A stretch of 64,000 nt of DNA, from positions 496,001 through 560,000 of the forward strand of contig NZ_FOIS01000002.1 in the NCBI RefSeq assembly GCF_900110455.1. The letters run 5' to 3'. This document shows, piece by piece, positions 52,476 through 60,532 of this stretch. Origin of the DNA: Natrinema salifodinae (GTDB lineage Archaea > Halobacteriota > Halobacteria > Halobacteriales > Natrialbaceae). The stretch's first letter is position 1. Every line of letters starts with the position of its first letter. Position numbers and translations under genes: made by a program. The notes under the pieces were generated by a model. That model was not told the origin of the DNA and made no database searches. It worked only from the letters and a program-made list of their open reading frames with translations.

Positions 52476-53270
52476 TTACGTTTCGGGCGCGTCGTTCCAG
52501 AGGTCGACGTGCAGCCGCGGCGTGTACCGGAACCCGTACTCCATCGCCAGGTCGGCGACGCGCGTCCGGGTCTCCGCGAGCCGGTCTCTGGTCGCCCCTT
52601 CGGGCATCAGGAGTACGTCGTCGTCCCGGATCGGGACGTCGGCGACCGCCCGGAGGTCCGCGAGCAGGTCGCAGATCTCCGGCATATCGTCTTCGTCGGT
52701 CACGACGAACTTCAGCTGGAACTCGTAGTCCTCGACCAGGCGAGCGAGCGTCTCGAGGTCGATCCGGTCTCGCTCGTGTCGGTCTTCCCACTCGCCTTCG
52801 CCTTTCGGATCGCGCTCGGGCGTGGGCGTGCTGCTCTCGAGTTTTGGGCTGATCGAGGCGAGGTCGATCGGCGCGTCCCGGTGGATCGTCCCGTTGGTCT
52901 CGACGGTAGTGTGGTACCCCCGGTCGTCGAGCGCCGCGAGCAGTTCGACGCTCTCCTCGTGGATCAGCGGCTCGCCGCCGGTGAGGACCACGTGGTCGGC
53001 GTCGTGGGATTCGATCTCCGCGAGGATTTCCTCGAGGGGCAACCAGGCGTGGGTCGGCTCCCAGGAGGTGTGGTAGGAGTCGCAGAACCAACACCGGAGG
53101 TTGCAGCCGCTCGTGCGGACGAACACGGAGGGGACGCCGGCGAGCGTGCCCTCCCCTTGCAGCGAGTAGAACAGCTCGTTGATCGGAAGTCCGTCGCCGG
53201 ACGCGTCGCGCTCGGCGTCGGTGTCGGCCTCGGCCTCGCCATCGAGGTCGACGGAGTCGGAGACCGGCAT
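52476..53270 (-). CDS. queE: 7-carboxy-7-deazaguanine synthase QueE (radical SAM)
   Basis: A 264-residue radical SAM enzyme. The 4Fe-4S motif is C56-NLR-C60-WF-C63. FYSLQGEGTLAGVPSVF and LTGGEPLIHEE are typical of QueE. It rearranges carboxytetrahydropterin to carboxydeazaguanine. ATG 53270 (MPVSDSV) begins one base before the queD stop; a longer in-frame start at 53306 would overlap queD more. Acidic inserts of the halophile type lie around residues 165-180. Confidence 0.93.
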   Translation of the reverse strand: MPVSDSVDLDGEAEADTDAERDASGDGLPINELFYSLQGEGTLAGVPSVFVRTSGCNLRCWFCDSYHTSWEPTHAWLPLEEILAEIESHDADHVVLTGGEPLIHEESVELLAALDDRGYHTTVETNGTIHRDAPIDLASISPKLESSTPTPERDPKGEGEWEDRHERDRIDLETLARLVEDYEFQLKFVVTDEDDMPEICDLLADLRAVADVPIRDDDVLLMPEGATRDRLAETRTRVADLAMEYGFRYTPRLHVDLWNDAPET

Positions 53271-53271
53271 C

Positions 53272-53757
53272 TCAGAACTCGCCGCCCCCGCCGCCGCAGA
53301 GTTCACTCGTCTCGCTGACGTCGACGGCGACGTCGGTGATGGTTTCGGGTAGCGCCGCGGCGAGTTTCCGCTCCAAGACGACGCTCATCACCTCGGCCGT
53401 CGGCGGATGGTCGAGGACGACGACCGCGTCGTCGTCGCCGGCCGCCTCGAAGGCCTCGATAAGGGGATCGCCGGCCTCGAGCAGGAACTTGTGATCCCAC
53501 TTGTATATTACGTCGGTAATATCGCCTTTGTCGGCGATCCACCCCTCCTCGGTGAGCCGGCCCGCGAGCGTAACGGTGATCTCGTAGTTGTGACCGTGGG
53601 GTCGCGAGCATTTGCCGTCGTGGTGTCGGATCCGGTGGCCCGTACTGATCCTGATCGGCCGGTCGCGGCCGACGCGAAGCACGCGGCGGCTGCCGACGAG
53701 TTCATCGTCGGTCGTCCCGTCGGCCCCGCGCTCGCGGTCGTCGACTGACTCTGTCAT
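53272..53757 (-). CDS. queD: 6-carboxytetrahydropterin synthase QueD
   Basis: A 161-residue member of the 6-pyruvoyl tetrahydropterin synthase family. Zinc His residues: TGHRIR (H41) and the pair in SRPHGHNYE (H54, H56); the nearby C50 is the catalytic Cys of KCSRPHGH. KWDHKFLL and the C-terminal SETSELCGGGG close the fold. It makes carboxytetrahydropterin from dihydroneopterin triphosphate in the preQ0 pathway. It is the first gene of a queD-queE-queC group. A TTAAGTATT element on the minus strand, roughly 25 bases before ATG 53757, is a fair TATA box. Confidence 0.93.
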   Translation of the reverse strand: MTESVDDRERGADGTTDDELVGSRRVLRVGRDRPIRISTGHRIRHHDGKCSRPHGHNYEITVTLAGRLTEEGWIADKGDITDVIYKWDHKFLLEAGDPLIEAFEAAGDDDAVVVLDHPPTAEVMSVVLERKLAAALPETITDVAVDVSETSELCGGGGGEF

Positions 53758-53988
53758 ACTTCGGTATCCTCACGAGAATACTTAAGGATGACCGACTGTC
53801 GGTGAGCGCGGGATCGACGCCTGGCCCGCAGGACGGAAGACGAGAATCGAGGTACCAACGCGGTGATCGGATCGATCGCGTCCGATCGAACCGAAAACCC
53901 GAGATCCGAACCCAAACTTGAACTCCGCTCGAGTCTCCGCTCCCCCGGTCGGCGACGACGCAGCGAGAATCGATCGGCGACCGCGACG

Positions 53989-54345
53989 TCAGTCTTCGAG
54001 CTTATCCTGGAGCTTGTTTTTGGCTTCGGTGCGACGTTTCCGCGAGAACGCGGGCGCGTCGTCCGAGAAGTCGATCTCGATCTCGTCGAGCGTTCGCCGG
54101 TAGATGTTCGTCCGGCGCCCTTGTTCGGAGAGTTGTCGTCCCTCGCAGGTTAACAACCCCGCGTCGACGAGTTCCTCGATCCGGCGATAACAGGTCGCGA
54201 TCGGGATCTCGATATCCTCGCTGAGTGCCTGTGCCGACTTCGGCGTCCCCGCCGCACAGAGGATCTCCGCGCTGTATTTACTCCCCAGCGCAGAGAGGAC
54301 CGCAGCGGAATCCGCGTCGTCTTGTGTCGTCCGACTCCGAGACAT
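53989..54345 (-). CDS. Winged-helix (ArsR-like) transcriptional regulator
   Basis: A 118-residue protein from ATG 54345 (MSRSRTTQDD). Winged-helix core: ALGSKYSAEILCAAGTPKSA, then LSEDIEIPIATCYRRIEELV, and the wing LLTCEGRQLSEQGRRTNIYR. The C-terminus is basic-charged. The longer frame starts 24 bases earlier and is less likely. The ligand and target are unknown; a divergent promoter pair (54346-54493) links it to the CinA-type gene. Confidence 0.82.
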   Translation of the reverse strand: MSRSRTTQDDADSAAVLSALGSKYSAEILCAAGTPKSAQALSEDIEIPIATCYRRIEELVDAGLLTCEGRQLSEQGRRTNIYRRTLDEIEIDFSDDAPAFSRKRRTEAKNKLQDKLED

Positions 54346-54493
54346 CGTTCCCCCGTTACTAAGTATCAAAATTGAATCTTATGGTTACCGAGAATACCGC
54401 TTTATATGAGTGTTGCTGTTAGTGACCGGTCCGATCGCTGACTGTCGCGATCGCGGCGAGACGCATTTGGGCACCCGGAGCGAAGGACTCGAC

Positions 54494-55177
54494 ATGAACG
54501 TCGCGGTCGTGACGGTCGGGGACGAACTGCTCGCCGGACGAACGACGGACACGAACGCCACTTGGCTCTGCGAACGGCTCGCCGATCGCGGCGTCGACGT
54601 CGAGCGCGTCACCACCGTTCCAGACCGGGTCGCCGACATCGCCCGCGTCGTCAACGAGTACCGCGCCGAGTACGACGCCGTCATCGTCACCGGCGGCCTC
54701 GGTCCGACCCACGACGACGTCACCATGGACGGCGTCGCGGCCGCCCTCGGCCGCTCGCTCGAGGACCACGAGGAAGCCCTCGCCTGGCTCGCGGAGGACG
54801 GCTACACTCGCGACGACCTCGCGGCGGGCACTGCCGAACTGCCGCGGGGCGCTCGCGCGTTGCACAACGAGGCTGGCGTTGCCCCCGGCGTGGCCGTAGA
54901 CGGCGTCTACGTGCTGCCGGGCGTCCCGTCGGAGATGAAGGCGATGTTCGAGACGATCGCCGACGAGTTCGAGGGGACGCCGACGTACCGGGAGGCGGTC
55001 GTCGCCGACGAACCCGAGAGCGCCCTCCTCGATCGGATCGCCGACCTCCGCGAACGGTTCGACGTCTCCGTCGGGAGCTATCCCGGCGAGTCCGTCCGGA
55101 TCGAACTCACCGGCACCGACGAAGCGACCGTCGCGGACGCGGCCGCCTGGCTTCGCGAGCGGGTCGACTCGCCGTAA
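54494..55177 (+). CDS. CinA-type molybdopterin-binding domain protein
   Basis: A 227-residue protein. The MoCF/CinA fold shows VVTVGDELLAGRTTDTNATW and VIVTGGLGPTHDDVTMDGVA. It lacks the C-terminal deamidase domain of bacterial CinA. Standalone CinA-N proteins may bind nucleotides or pterins, and some have pyrophosphatase activity. The ATG 54494 start is chosen since the upstream 28 codons look non-coding. A TATA-like TTTATAT is at 54401-54407. A 42-codon gene on minus lies just downstream. Confidence 0.85.
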   Translation: MNVAVVTVGDELLAGRTTDTNATWLCERLADRGVDVERVTTVPDRVADIARVVNEYRAEYDAVIVTGGLGPTHDDVTMDGVAAALGRSLEDHEEALAWLAEDGYTRDDLAAGTAELPRGARALHNEAGVAPGVAVDGVYVLPGVPSEMKAMFETIADEFEGTPTYREAVVADEPESALLDRIADLRERFDVSVGSYPGESVRIELTGTDEATVADAAAWLRERVDSP

Positions 55178-55217
55178 TCGTCGGTTCTCTCTGTGCCGTA
55201 CTCGACTCGCGGGCCCG

Positions 55218-55346
55218 TCAGCGGTAGAAGTACGCGACCCAGGCGATCGTGACGAGCAGGCTCAGGGCAAGCGCGCCCCAGCCGACCGCGGTCATCGGGA
55301 GCTCCGTTTCCGTCGCGAGGACGGTGGCGTCGTACAGCGTGTTCAT
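55218..55346 (-). CDS. 42-residue single-helix membrane microprotein
   Basis: ATG 55346 to TGA 55218-55220 encodes MNTLYDATVLATETELPM followed by one clear transmembrane helix (about residues 20-38: TAVGWGALALSLLVTIAW) and a short AYFYR tail. The helix and aromatic boundary residues look like a genuine protein rather than a chance frame. It lies between two plus-strand genes. Function unknown; a single-span protein of this size may associate with a larger complex. Confidence 0.55.
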   Translation of the reverse strand: MNTLYDATVLATETELPMTAVGWGALALSLLVTIAWVAYFYR

Positions 55347-55473
55347 GGGTAGCGATCGGTCCCCGCCCCTCTTAATCTTTCAGAAACCGAGCCAGTCGCC
55401 GCGACGTCGGCGATCCGGACGCCTCGTCGGCGGACGCGACACGGCTTTCAGACTGGCGTCGCCATACACCGGT

Positions 55474-56670
55474 ATGGAGTCCATCGGCGTCGTCGTCAAC
55501 CCGATCGCGGGGATGGGCGGTCGGGTCGGACTGAAGGGCACTGACGGGAAACTCGACGAGGCGCGCCGCCGCGGAGCCGAACCCCGAGCGCCCGAGCGAG
55601 CGCGCCAGGCGCTGCGATCGCTTCACCGCCGCGAACCAGCCCTCACCGTCTACACGGCCGCCGGCGTGCTGGGCGAGCGAGCGGTGCGGGACGCCGGGTA
55701 CGAGCCCGTGGTGGTCTACGATCCGGCGGGCGCGGAGGCAGATGTGGATGCGGGGGCGGGGGCGGAGATCGACGGCGCGACCGATCGCGGACCGGCCGAT
55801 CCGGCGCGACCGGACGACCCCGGCGACGCCGAGACGACGGCGGACGATACCCGTGCGGCCGTCCGGGCGATGCTCGATCGAGGCGTCGACCTCCTGCTCT
55901 TCGTCGGCGGCGACGGGACCGCGGTCGACGTCGCCGAGGTGCTCGAAGACGCGGACGCCGCCGAAACGCCGATGCTCGGCGTGCCGGCCGGGGTCAAGAT
56001 CTACTCGTCGGCGTTCGGCGTGACGCCGGCCGACGCCGGGCGGATCGCCGCCGAGTTCGACCGCGTCGAGGACCGCGAGGTCAACGACATCGACGAGGAC
56101 GCCTATCGCGACGGGGAAGTCCGAACGGAGCTGAAAGCCGTCGTCCCGGTTCCCGTCGCGCCGGACGTCCAGGCGAGCAAACAGGTTTCGAGCGGCAGCG
56201 TCGACGCCCTGGCTTCGGGAGTCGCTCGCGAGGTCGAGCCGGGTCGCACCTACGTCTTCGGCCCCGGTAGTACGGTCGGTGCGATCGAGGCGGAACTCGG
56301 GATCGACCCGTCGCCACTGGGAGTCGACGTGTGGCGCGCCGCCGAAGCCGAGTCGAACGGACGGCGAGGCGACGTCCTCGCCGCGGATGCCGCCGAATCC
56401 GAGATCCTCGCCGTCCTCGAAGACCCGGTGACGATCGTCGTTTCCCCGATCGGCGGGCAGGGCTTTCTCTTCGGCCGGGGGAACCACCAGATCTCGCCGT
56501 CGGTGATCCGCCGAGCCGACGAGATCGAGGTCGTCGCCGCGGCGGAGAAACTCGACGGGATCGACGCGCTGCGCGTCGACACCGACGACGAGGACCTCGA
56601 CGAGGACCTCCGCGGCTGGACGCGGGTTCGGACCGGCCGGTTCACGACGCGCCTGGTCACCGTCGTCTGA
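55474..56670 (+). CDS. ATP-NAD kinase-fold protein, AcoX-like relative
   Basis: A 398-residue protein from ATG 55474 (MESIGVVVNPIAGMGGRVGLKG, described by position). The NAD-kinase-like GGDGTAVDVAEVL and VPAGVKIYSSAFGVTP are conserved, and VSPIGGQGFLFGRGNHQISP closes the domain. An acidic insert rich in Asp and Ala (about residues 87-120) is halophile-like. The paralogue at 32542 lies in the dehydrogenase operon; this one stands alone. It could phosphorylate NAD or bind a nucleotide; activity is unknown. Confidence 0.8.
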   Translation: MESIGVVVNPIAGMGGRVGLKGTDGKLDEARRRGAEPRAPERARQALRSLHRREPALTVYTAAGVLGERAVRDAGYEPVVVYDPAGAEADVDAGAGAEIDGATDRGPADPARPDDPGDAETTADDTRAAVRAMLDRGVDLLLFVGGDGTAVDVAEVLEDADAAETPMLGVPAGVKIYSSAFGVTPADAGRIAAEFDRVEDREVNDIDEDAYRDGEVRTELKAVVPVPVAPDVQASKQVSSGSVDALASGVAREVEPGRTYVFGPGSTVGAIEAELGIDPSPLGVDVWRAAEAESNGRRGDVLAADAAESEILAVLEDPVTIVVSPIGGQGFLFGRGNHQISPSVIRRADEIEVVAAAEKLDGIDALRVDTDDEDLDEDLRGWTRVRTGRFTTRLVTVV

Positions 56671-56798
56671 GCGGTGCCGGCCGCCAACGTGTTTAAGGGA
56701 CGTGCCGAAATGCCCTCTCGACCTAACCATATAACCATTCATCCCCAGATAATGAGCATATAGTCAAGATTAAGGTCGAGACCGGTGTATGGGATGCC

Positions 56799-57830
56799 AT
56801 GGAAACGCGGAAAGTGCAGCGACTCGGTCCGTCGACGCTCGCGATGACCCTCCCCGCGGAGTGGGCGTCCGAACACGATGTCGAGAAGGGCGACGAGGTG
56901 TCGCTGCGGACCAGCGGCAAGGGCACCCTGACCGTGATGCCCGAATCCGCGAGCTCGGAGGAGACGGAGGCGATCATCCACACCGACGACCTCGACGCCG
57001 ATGCCGTCGAACGCGCGATCGTCGCCCAGTACGTTCTCGGTCGACGCATCATCCGCATCGAGCGCGAGGACGGCGCCCTCGAGTCGGCCCACATCAACGC
57101 GGTCTACCAGGCCGAGACCCAGTTGATGGGGCTGGGCGTCATCGAGGAGACCCCCGAAAGCATCTCGATCCGTTGTTCCGTCGACCCCGAGGACTTCACG
57201 CTCGACAACCTTCTCGAACGGCTCGAGCGGACCGGCCAGACCATGCGCGGCGAGGGGATCAAGGCCCTGGCCCACGGGAACCCCGACTTAGCCCAACGAG
57301 CGCTGAACCGGGAGCGCCAGGCGAACAAGATCTTCGTCCTGCTGCTGCGATTGATTTTCACGGCCTACCAGAACCCGAACCTCGCGCGGGCGGTCGGTCT
57401 GAACAGCGGCTTCCCGCTGATCGGCTACCGGTCGATCGCGAAGAACCTCGAGCTGACCGCCGACAACGCCGAGGATATCGCCGAAATCGTCATCGAGACC
57501 GAGGGCCACGCCTTGAACGTCGAGGGATCGGTGATGCGGGACATCCGCGAGCTAAACGACATCGTCGACGAGATCATGTCCAAGGCGGTCGAGGCAGCCG
57601 TCGAGCGCGATTACGACAAGTGGACGGAAGTCCAGCGGCTGTTCCACGACATCTCCGAGCGCGAGCAGGAGATTCTCGCGGAGCTCCCGGAGATGTCAAA
57701 CGAGGAACTGCTGCGGATCCGAGAGGTGCTCGTTAGCCTCCAGCAAACCGCCCAGTACGCCATGCGTAACGCCGAGATTGCGGCGAACCTGGCGCTCAAC
57801 GAGGAGTCCGAGCACACGACGATCAAGTAG
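56799..57830 (+). CDS. PhoU-domain phosphate-uptake regulator with AbrB-like N-terminus
   Basis: A 343-residue protein. The N-terminal 48 residues (RKVQRLGPSTLAMTLPAEW) form an AbrB/SpoVT-type swapped-hairpin DNA-binding domain; the rest is an all-helical PhoU-like domain (two bundles, with ERQANKIFVLLLRLIFTAYQ and IREVLVSLQQTAQYAMRNA). Archaeal proteins with this layout likely regulate phosphate transport genes directly. No pst genes are in the window. ATG 56799 is the start; the AT-rich TATAGTCAAGATTAAGG upstream may be promoter. Confidence 0.88.
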   Translation: METRKVQRLGPSTLAMTLPAEWASEHDVEKGDEVSLRTSGKGTLTVMPESASSEETEAIIHTDDLDADAVERAIVAQYVLGRRIIRIEREDGALESAHINAVYQAETQLMGLGVIEETPESISIRCSVDPEDFTLDNLLERLERTGQTMRGEGIKALAHGNPDLAQRALNRERQANKIFVLLLRLIFTAYQNPNLARAVGLNSGFPLIGYRSIAKNLELTADNAEDIAEIVIETEGHALNVEGSVMRDIRELNDIVDEIMSKAVEAAVERDYDKWTEVQRLFHDISEREQEILAELPEMSNEELLRIREVLVSLQQTAQYAMRNAEIAANLALNEESEHTTIK

Positions 57831-57969
57831 CGAGCGAGCAGGTCGTCGCAGCGCCCGATTACCCGTCCCCGTTCCGAGCAATTCCGTTCCGTTCGCGATT
57901 TTCGCGTCGTCGGCCGTCATTCGCTCAGGAAAGAGAGAAGTTAAGACACCCCACACACAACGCCCGGAC

Positions 57970-58155
57970 ATGGCTACGGAATCCGAGTCGACGGACAAGG
58001 GTGTTGGACTCGCGCTCGCGTTGAGTGCACTCGCAGTGATCGGCGCGCTGGTGATGGTAACCGGCGCACCGGAGCCGACGGCGGCCTGGGGCTTCGCCGC
58101 GGCCGTGCTCTTTAGTTCGCTGGCGGTCGTCGGCATCCACCTCTACTGGGACTGA
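57970..58155 (+). CDS. Small membrane protein with two helices
   Basis: A 61-residue protein from ATG 57970 (MATESESTDKGVGLALALSA). Two hydrophobic segments span about residues 11-29 and 37-57, separated by GAPEPTAAWG. The longer frame to 57778 runs through the PhoU gene end and is not used. Resembles small haloarchaeal DUF-type membrane proteins. Function unknown. Confidence 0.62.
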   Translation: MATESESTDKGVGLALALSALAVIGALVMVTGAPEPTAAWGFAAAVLFSSLAVVGIHLYWD

Positions 58156-58299
58156 GCGCACTGCGCGGCGACGGCCGCAATCGAACCGGACGATCGACGG
58201 TCGACGATCGGTTACCGACCGGATCGCGTCGCGCTCTCCACACACCGAGACAGCCGTGTCCGCGCATCGATCCACACCGATCCGCGTCGAACCGGCCCG

Positions 58300-58311
58300 T
58301 AACGGCCGTTA
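58300..58311. promoter_or_regulatory. Palindrome TAACG-GC-CGTTA before the DUF7123-type gene
   Basis: The arms match those at 7214-7225 exactly, and the end lies 40 bases before the ATG at 58352. A likely regulator site shared by two unrelated genes. Confidence 0.4.
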
Positions 58312-58351
58312 AGAGTTAAGACCGACGCCCCCCTAGCCGAACGTACGGACG

Positions 58352-58576
58352 ATGACCGACTACTCCGACGAAGAGCAGCGGATCCTCTCGTACCTCCGCG
58401 AGAGCGCCGCCCGCGGCGAGCAGTACTTCCGGGCGAAGAATATCGCAAACGCGATCGGACTCTCGTCGAAACAGGTCGGCGCTCGGCTGCCGCATCTCGC
58501 GGAAAAGGCCGACGAAGTCGACATCGAGAAGTGGGGCCGCGCTCGCTCGACGACCTGGCGCGTCACGATCAGCTGA
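58352..58576 (+). CDS. DUF7123-type small winged-helix protein
   Basis: A 74-residue protein. EEQRILSYLRESAARGEQYF, then KNIANAIGLSSKQVGARLPHL and a wing ending RSTTWRVTIS, form a compact winged helix of the kind named DUF7123 in haloarchaea. It probably binds DNA. ATG 58352 is the only plausible start. The upstream TAACG palindrome suggests it may autoregulate or be regulated with the mutase operon. Confidence 0.78.
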   Translation: MTDYSDEEQRILSYLRESAARGEQYFRAKNIANAIGLSSKQVGARLPHLAEKADEVDIEKWGRARSTTWRVTIS

Positions 58577-58712
58577 GCGACGGTCTCGATCGGCGGCTCC
58601 GCTTCTTCCATCGGACTCCGACGGTCCGAGCCGAGCGCCTGGCCCCAGCGACGGCGCTCGCGGCGACGTCGCACCGCCGCCCGATCGCGACTCCGTCGCG
58701 CGGTCCACGGTC

Positions 58713-58719
58713 TTTTTAT
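58713..58719 (+). promoter_or_regulatory. TATA-like box before the SRPBCC gene
   Basis: TTTTTAT lies 24 bases before ATG 58743, the spacing of a leaderless promoter. Confidence 0.45.
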
Positions 58720-58742
58720 CCGACAACCCCACACGTACGGGC

Positions 58743-59177
58743 ATGACTGTACGGGTCGACCGGTCGTTCGACGTGTCGGCGCCGCCGGAGCGCGTCTGGG
58801 AGTTCATCGCCGATCCCGAGAACCGCGCCCGGGCGATCAGCGTCGTCGAGGAGTACTCCATCGACGATCCGGACGGGCGGCGAGTGACCTGGCAGGTGTC
58901 GCTGCCGATCCCCCTCGTCCGGAAGACGGTTCGCGTCGACACCGAAGACGTCACGCGCAGACCGCCGGAGTTCGTCAAGTTCGTCGGGAAATCGAAGGTG
59001 CTGAAGGTCACCGGCGAACACGAGATCGTCGAAACCGGGACCGGCTCCCGCCTCGAGAACCACTTCATCGTCGACGGCAAGCTCCCAGGCGTCGAGAAGT
59101 TCTTCAAGCGCAACCTCGACGCCGAACTAGCGAACCTCCGCCGAGACCTCGAACGGGACTTGGAGACGGGACAGTAA
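58743..59177 (+). CDS. SRPBCC family protein (CoxG-like)
   Basis: A 144-residue protein. MTVRVDRSFDVSAPPERVWEF and a central beta sheet (VTWQVSLPIPLVRKTVRVDT, then KFVGKSKVLKVTGEHEI) with a C-terminal helix (VEKFFKRNLDAELANLRR) define the fold, which most resembles CoxG-type SRPBCC proteins. The ligand is unknown. TTTTTAT about 24 bases upstream of ATG 58743 suggests a leaderless transcript. A nitrilase gene follows after 39 bases on the same strand, so the two may be co-transcribed. Confidence 0.8.
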   Translation: MTVRVDRSFDVSAPPERVWEFIADPENRARAISVVEEYSIDDPDGRRVTWQVSLPIPLVRKTVRVDTEDVTRRPPEFVKFVGKSKVLKVTGEHEIVETGTGSRLENHFIVDGKLPGVEKFFKRNLDAELANLRRDLERDLETGQ

Positions 59178-59216
59178 CGGTCACGGTTACGTTCCTGGAG
59201 CGGCCATAGAGTGAGT

Positions 59217-60143
59217 ATGTCGACCGATACGGACGCCGATCTCGAGTCCGAATCCGAGACCGGAGCCGGGCCTGGTGCCGAAACGGATCCCGGGGCTGGA
59301 ACCCGCAGAACCCAAACGGAAACAGGGACCGGTAATGGACTCTCCCTCGCACTCGCGCAGATTCACGTCGAGGCCGGCGACGTCGAGGCGAACGTCGAGC
59401 GAGCGCTCGCGGCCGTCTCGCGAGCCGCCGACCGCGGCGCGGACCTGGTCGCGCTCCCGGAACTATTCAACGTCGGCTACTTTGCGTTCGACCGCTACGC
59501 GCGCAACGCCGAGCCGTTCGGAGGCGAGACGTTCACCCGCCTCCGGGAGGCCGCGGCCGACCGCGGGATCGCCGTCCTCGCGGGCAGCATCGTCGAGGAC
59601 CTGGCAGCGACCGACTCCGTCGCGACCCCCGCCGACGAGGGCCTGGCCAACACCGCCGCGCTGTTCGACGCCGACGGCGAGTTACAACTGGTCTACCGGA
59701 AACACCACCTGTTCGGCTACGAGTCGGCGGAATCGGAGCTGCTCGTCCCCGGCGAGCGCCTCGAGACGGCCGCGATCGGCGACGTCACCGTCGGCGTGAC
59801 GACCTGCTACGACCTGCGGTTTCCGGAGCTCTACCGCGAACTGATCGACGCCGGCGCAGAACTGCTCCTCGTCCCGAGCGCCTGGCCCTATCCGCGCATC
59901 GAACACTGGCAGACGCTCTCGCGGGCCCGCGCGATCGAGAACCAGGCCTACGTCGCGACGATCAACGGATCGGGCGAGTTCGACGACGCTACGCTGCTGG
60001 GTCGCTCGAGCGTCTACGATCCGTGGGGCGTCTCGCTGGCTTCGAGCGGCGACGAGCCGGCGCTGGTGACGACGGAGATCGAGCCGACGACGGTCGCGGA
60101 CGTCCGCAAGGAGTTTCCGGCGCTGCGGGACCGGCGGCTGTAA
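59217..60143 (+). CDS. Carbon-nitrogen hydrolase (nitrilase superfamily)
   Basis: A 308-residue enzyme. The Glu-Lys-Cys triad lies in LVALPELFNVGYF (Glu), LVYRKHHLFG (Lys) and VTTCYDLRFPELY (Cys). The first 45 residues are an acidic Thr/Glu/Gly-rich halophile-type extension. Omega-amidases, deaminated-glutathione amidase and carbamoylputrescine hydrolases share this layout; the substrate is uncertain. ATG 59217 is preferred over the GTG at 59211. It is convergent with the GlmU-like gene. Confidence 0.88.
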   Translation: MSTDTDADLESESETGAGPGAETDPGAGTRRTQTETGTGNGLSLALAQIHVEAGDVEANVERALAAVSRAADRGADLVALPELFNVGYFAFDRYARNAEPFGGETFTRLREAAADRGIAVLAGSIVEDLAATDSVATPADEGLANTAALFDADGELQLVYRKHHLFGYESAESELLVPGERLETAAIGDVTVGVTTCYDLRFPELYRELIDAGAELLLVPSAWPYPRIEHWQTLSRARAIENQAYVATINGSGEFDDATLLGRSSVYDPWGVSLASSGDEPALVTTEIEPTTVADVRKEFPALRDRRL

Positions 60144-60532
60144 CGGTCGGTCGATCGCACCCCGCGTCGGCGGGCCTCGCGATCGGCGCGAACTCGTGGG
60201 TGCCGACCGCTGACTTTTTGGTGTGGCGGGCCTTTTGTTCGCGTGCCGGCAAAGGCGCTTTTCACGTCAGACCCGGCATTGCGCGTCGCTCCGGCCCGTC
60301 GCACGCTCGGTTCCCGGGAACCGAGCGCCACGCCCGCACCCGTCTCCTCGCCTTCATCCACGTCCCACCTTTCGGCGCTTTGGTTCTCGACCGAGCAGTA
60401 GGAACGCCGCCGGTAGGCAGACCGCTACCTGACAGAAGCAACGAGAGTAACGAGCAACAGCACCTGCGATCGGATTCGGACCCGAAGCGGCCGGACCGAC
60501 GGTTCCGAAGTCCGGTCGACGGCCGGGTTCGG
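60144..60532. other. 389-base spacer between convergent genes
   Basis: No gene is supported. One feature stands out: the perfect palindrome at 60304-60327. Two T-rich tracts (CTTTTT near 60213, CTTTTG near 60231) follow the nitrilase gene and may end its transcript. Frames on both strands translate to low-complexity Arg/Pro/Ser-rich sequence. Confidence 0.45.
60304..60327. repeat. Perfect 24-base palindrome
   Basis: The half-site CGCTCGGTTCCC is followed directly by its reverse complement. As RNA it would form a strong stem with almost no loop, and as DNA it could be a cruciform or a protein site. Its place between two converging genes fits a bidirectional terminator or boundary. Confidence 0.6.
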
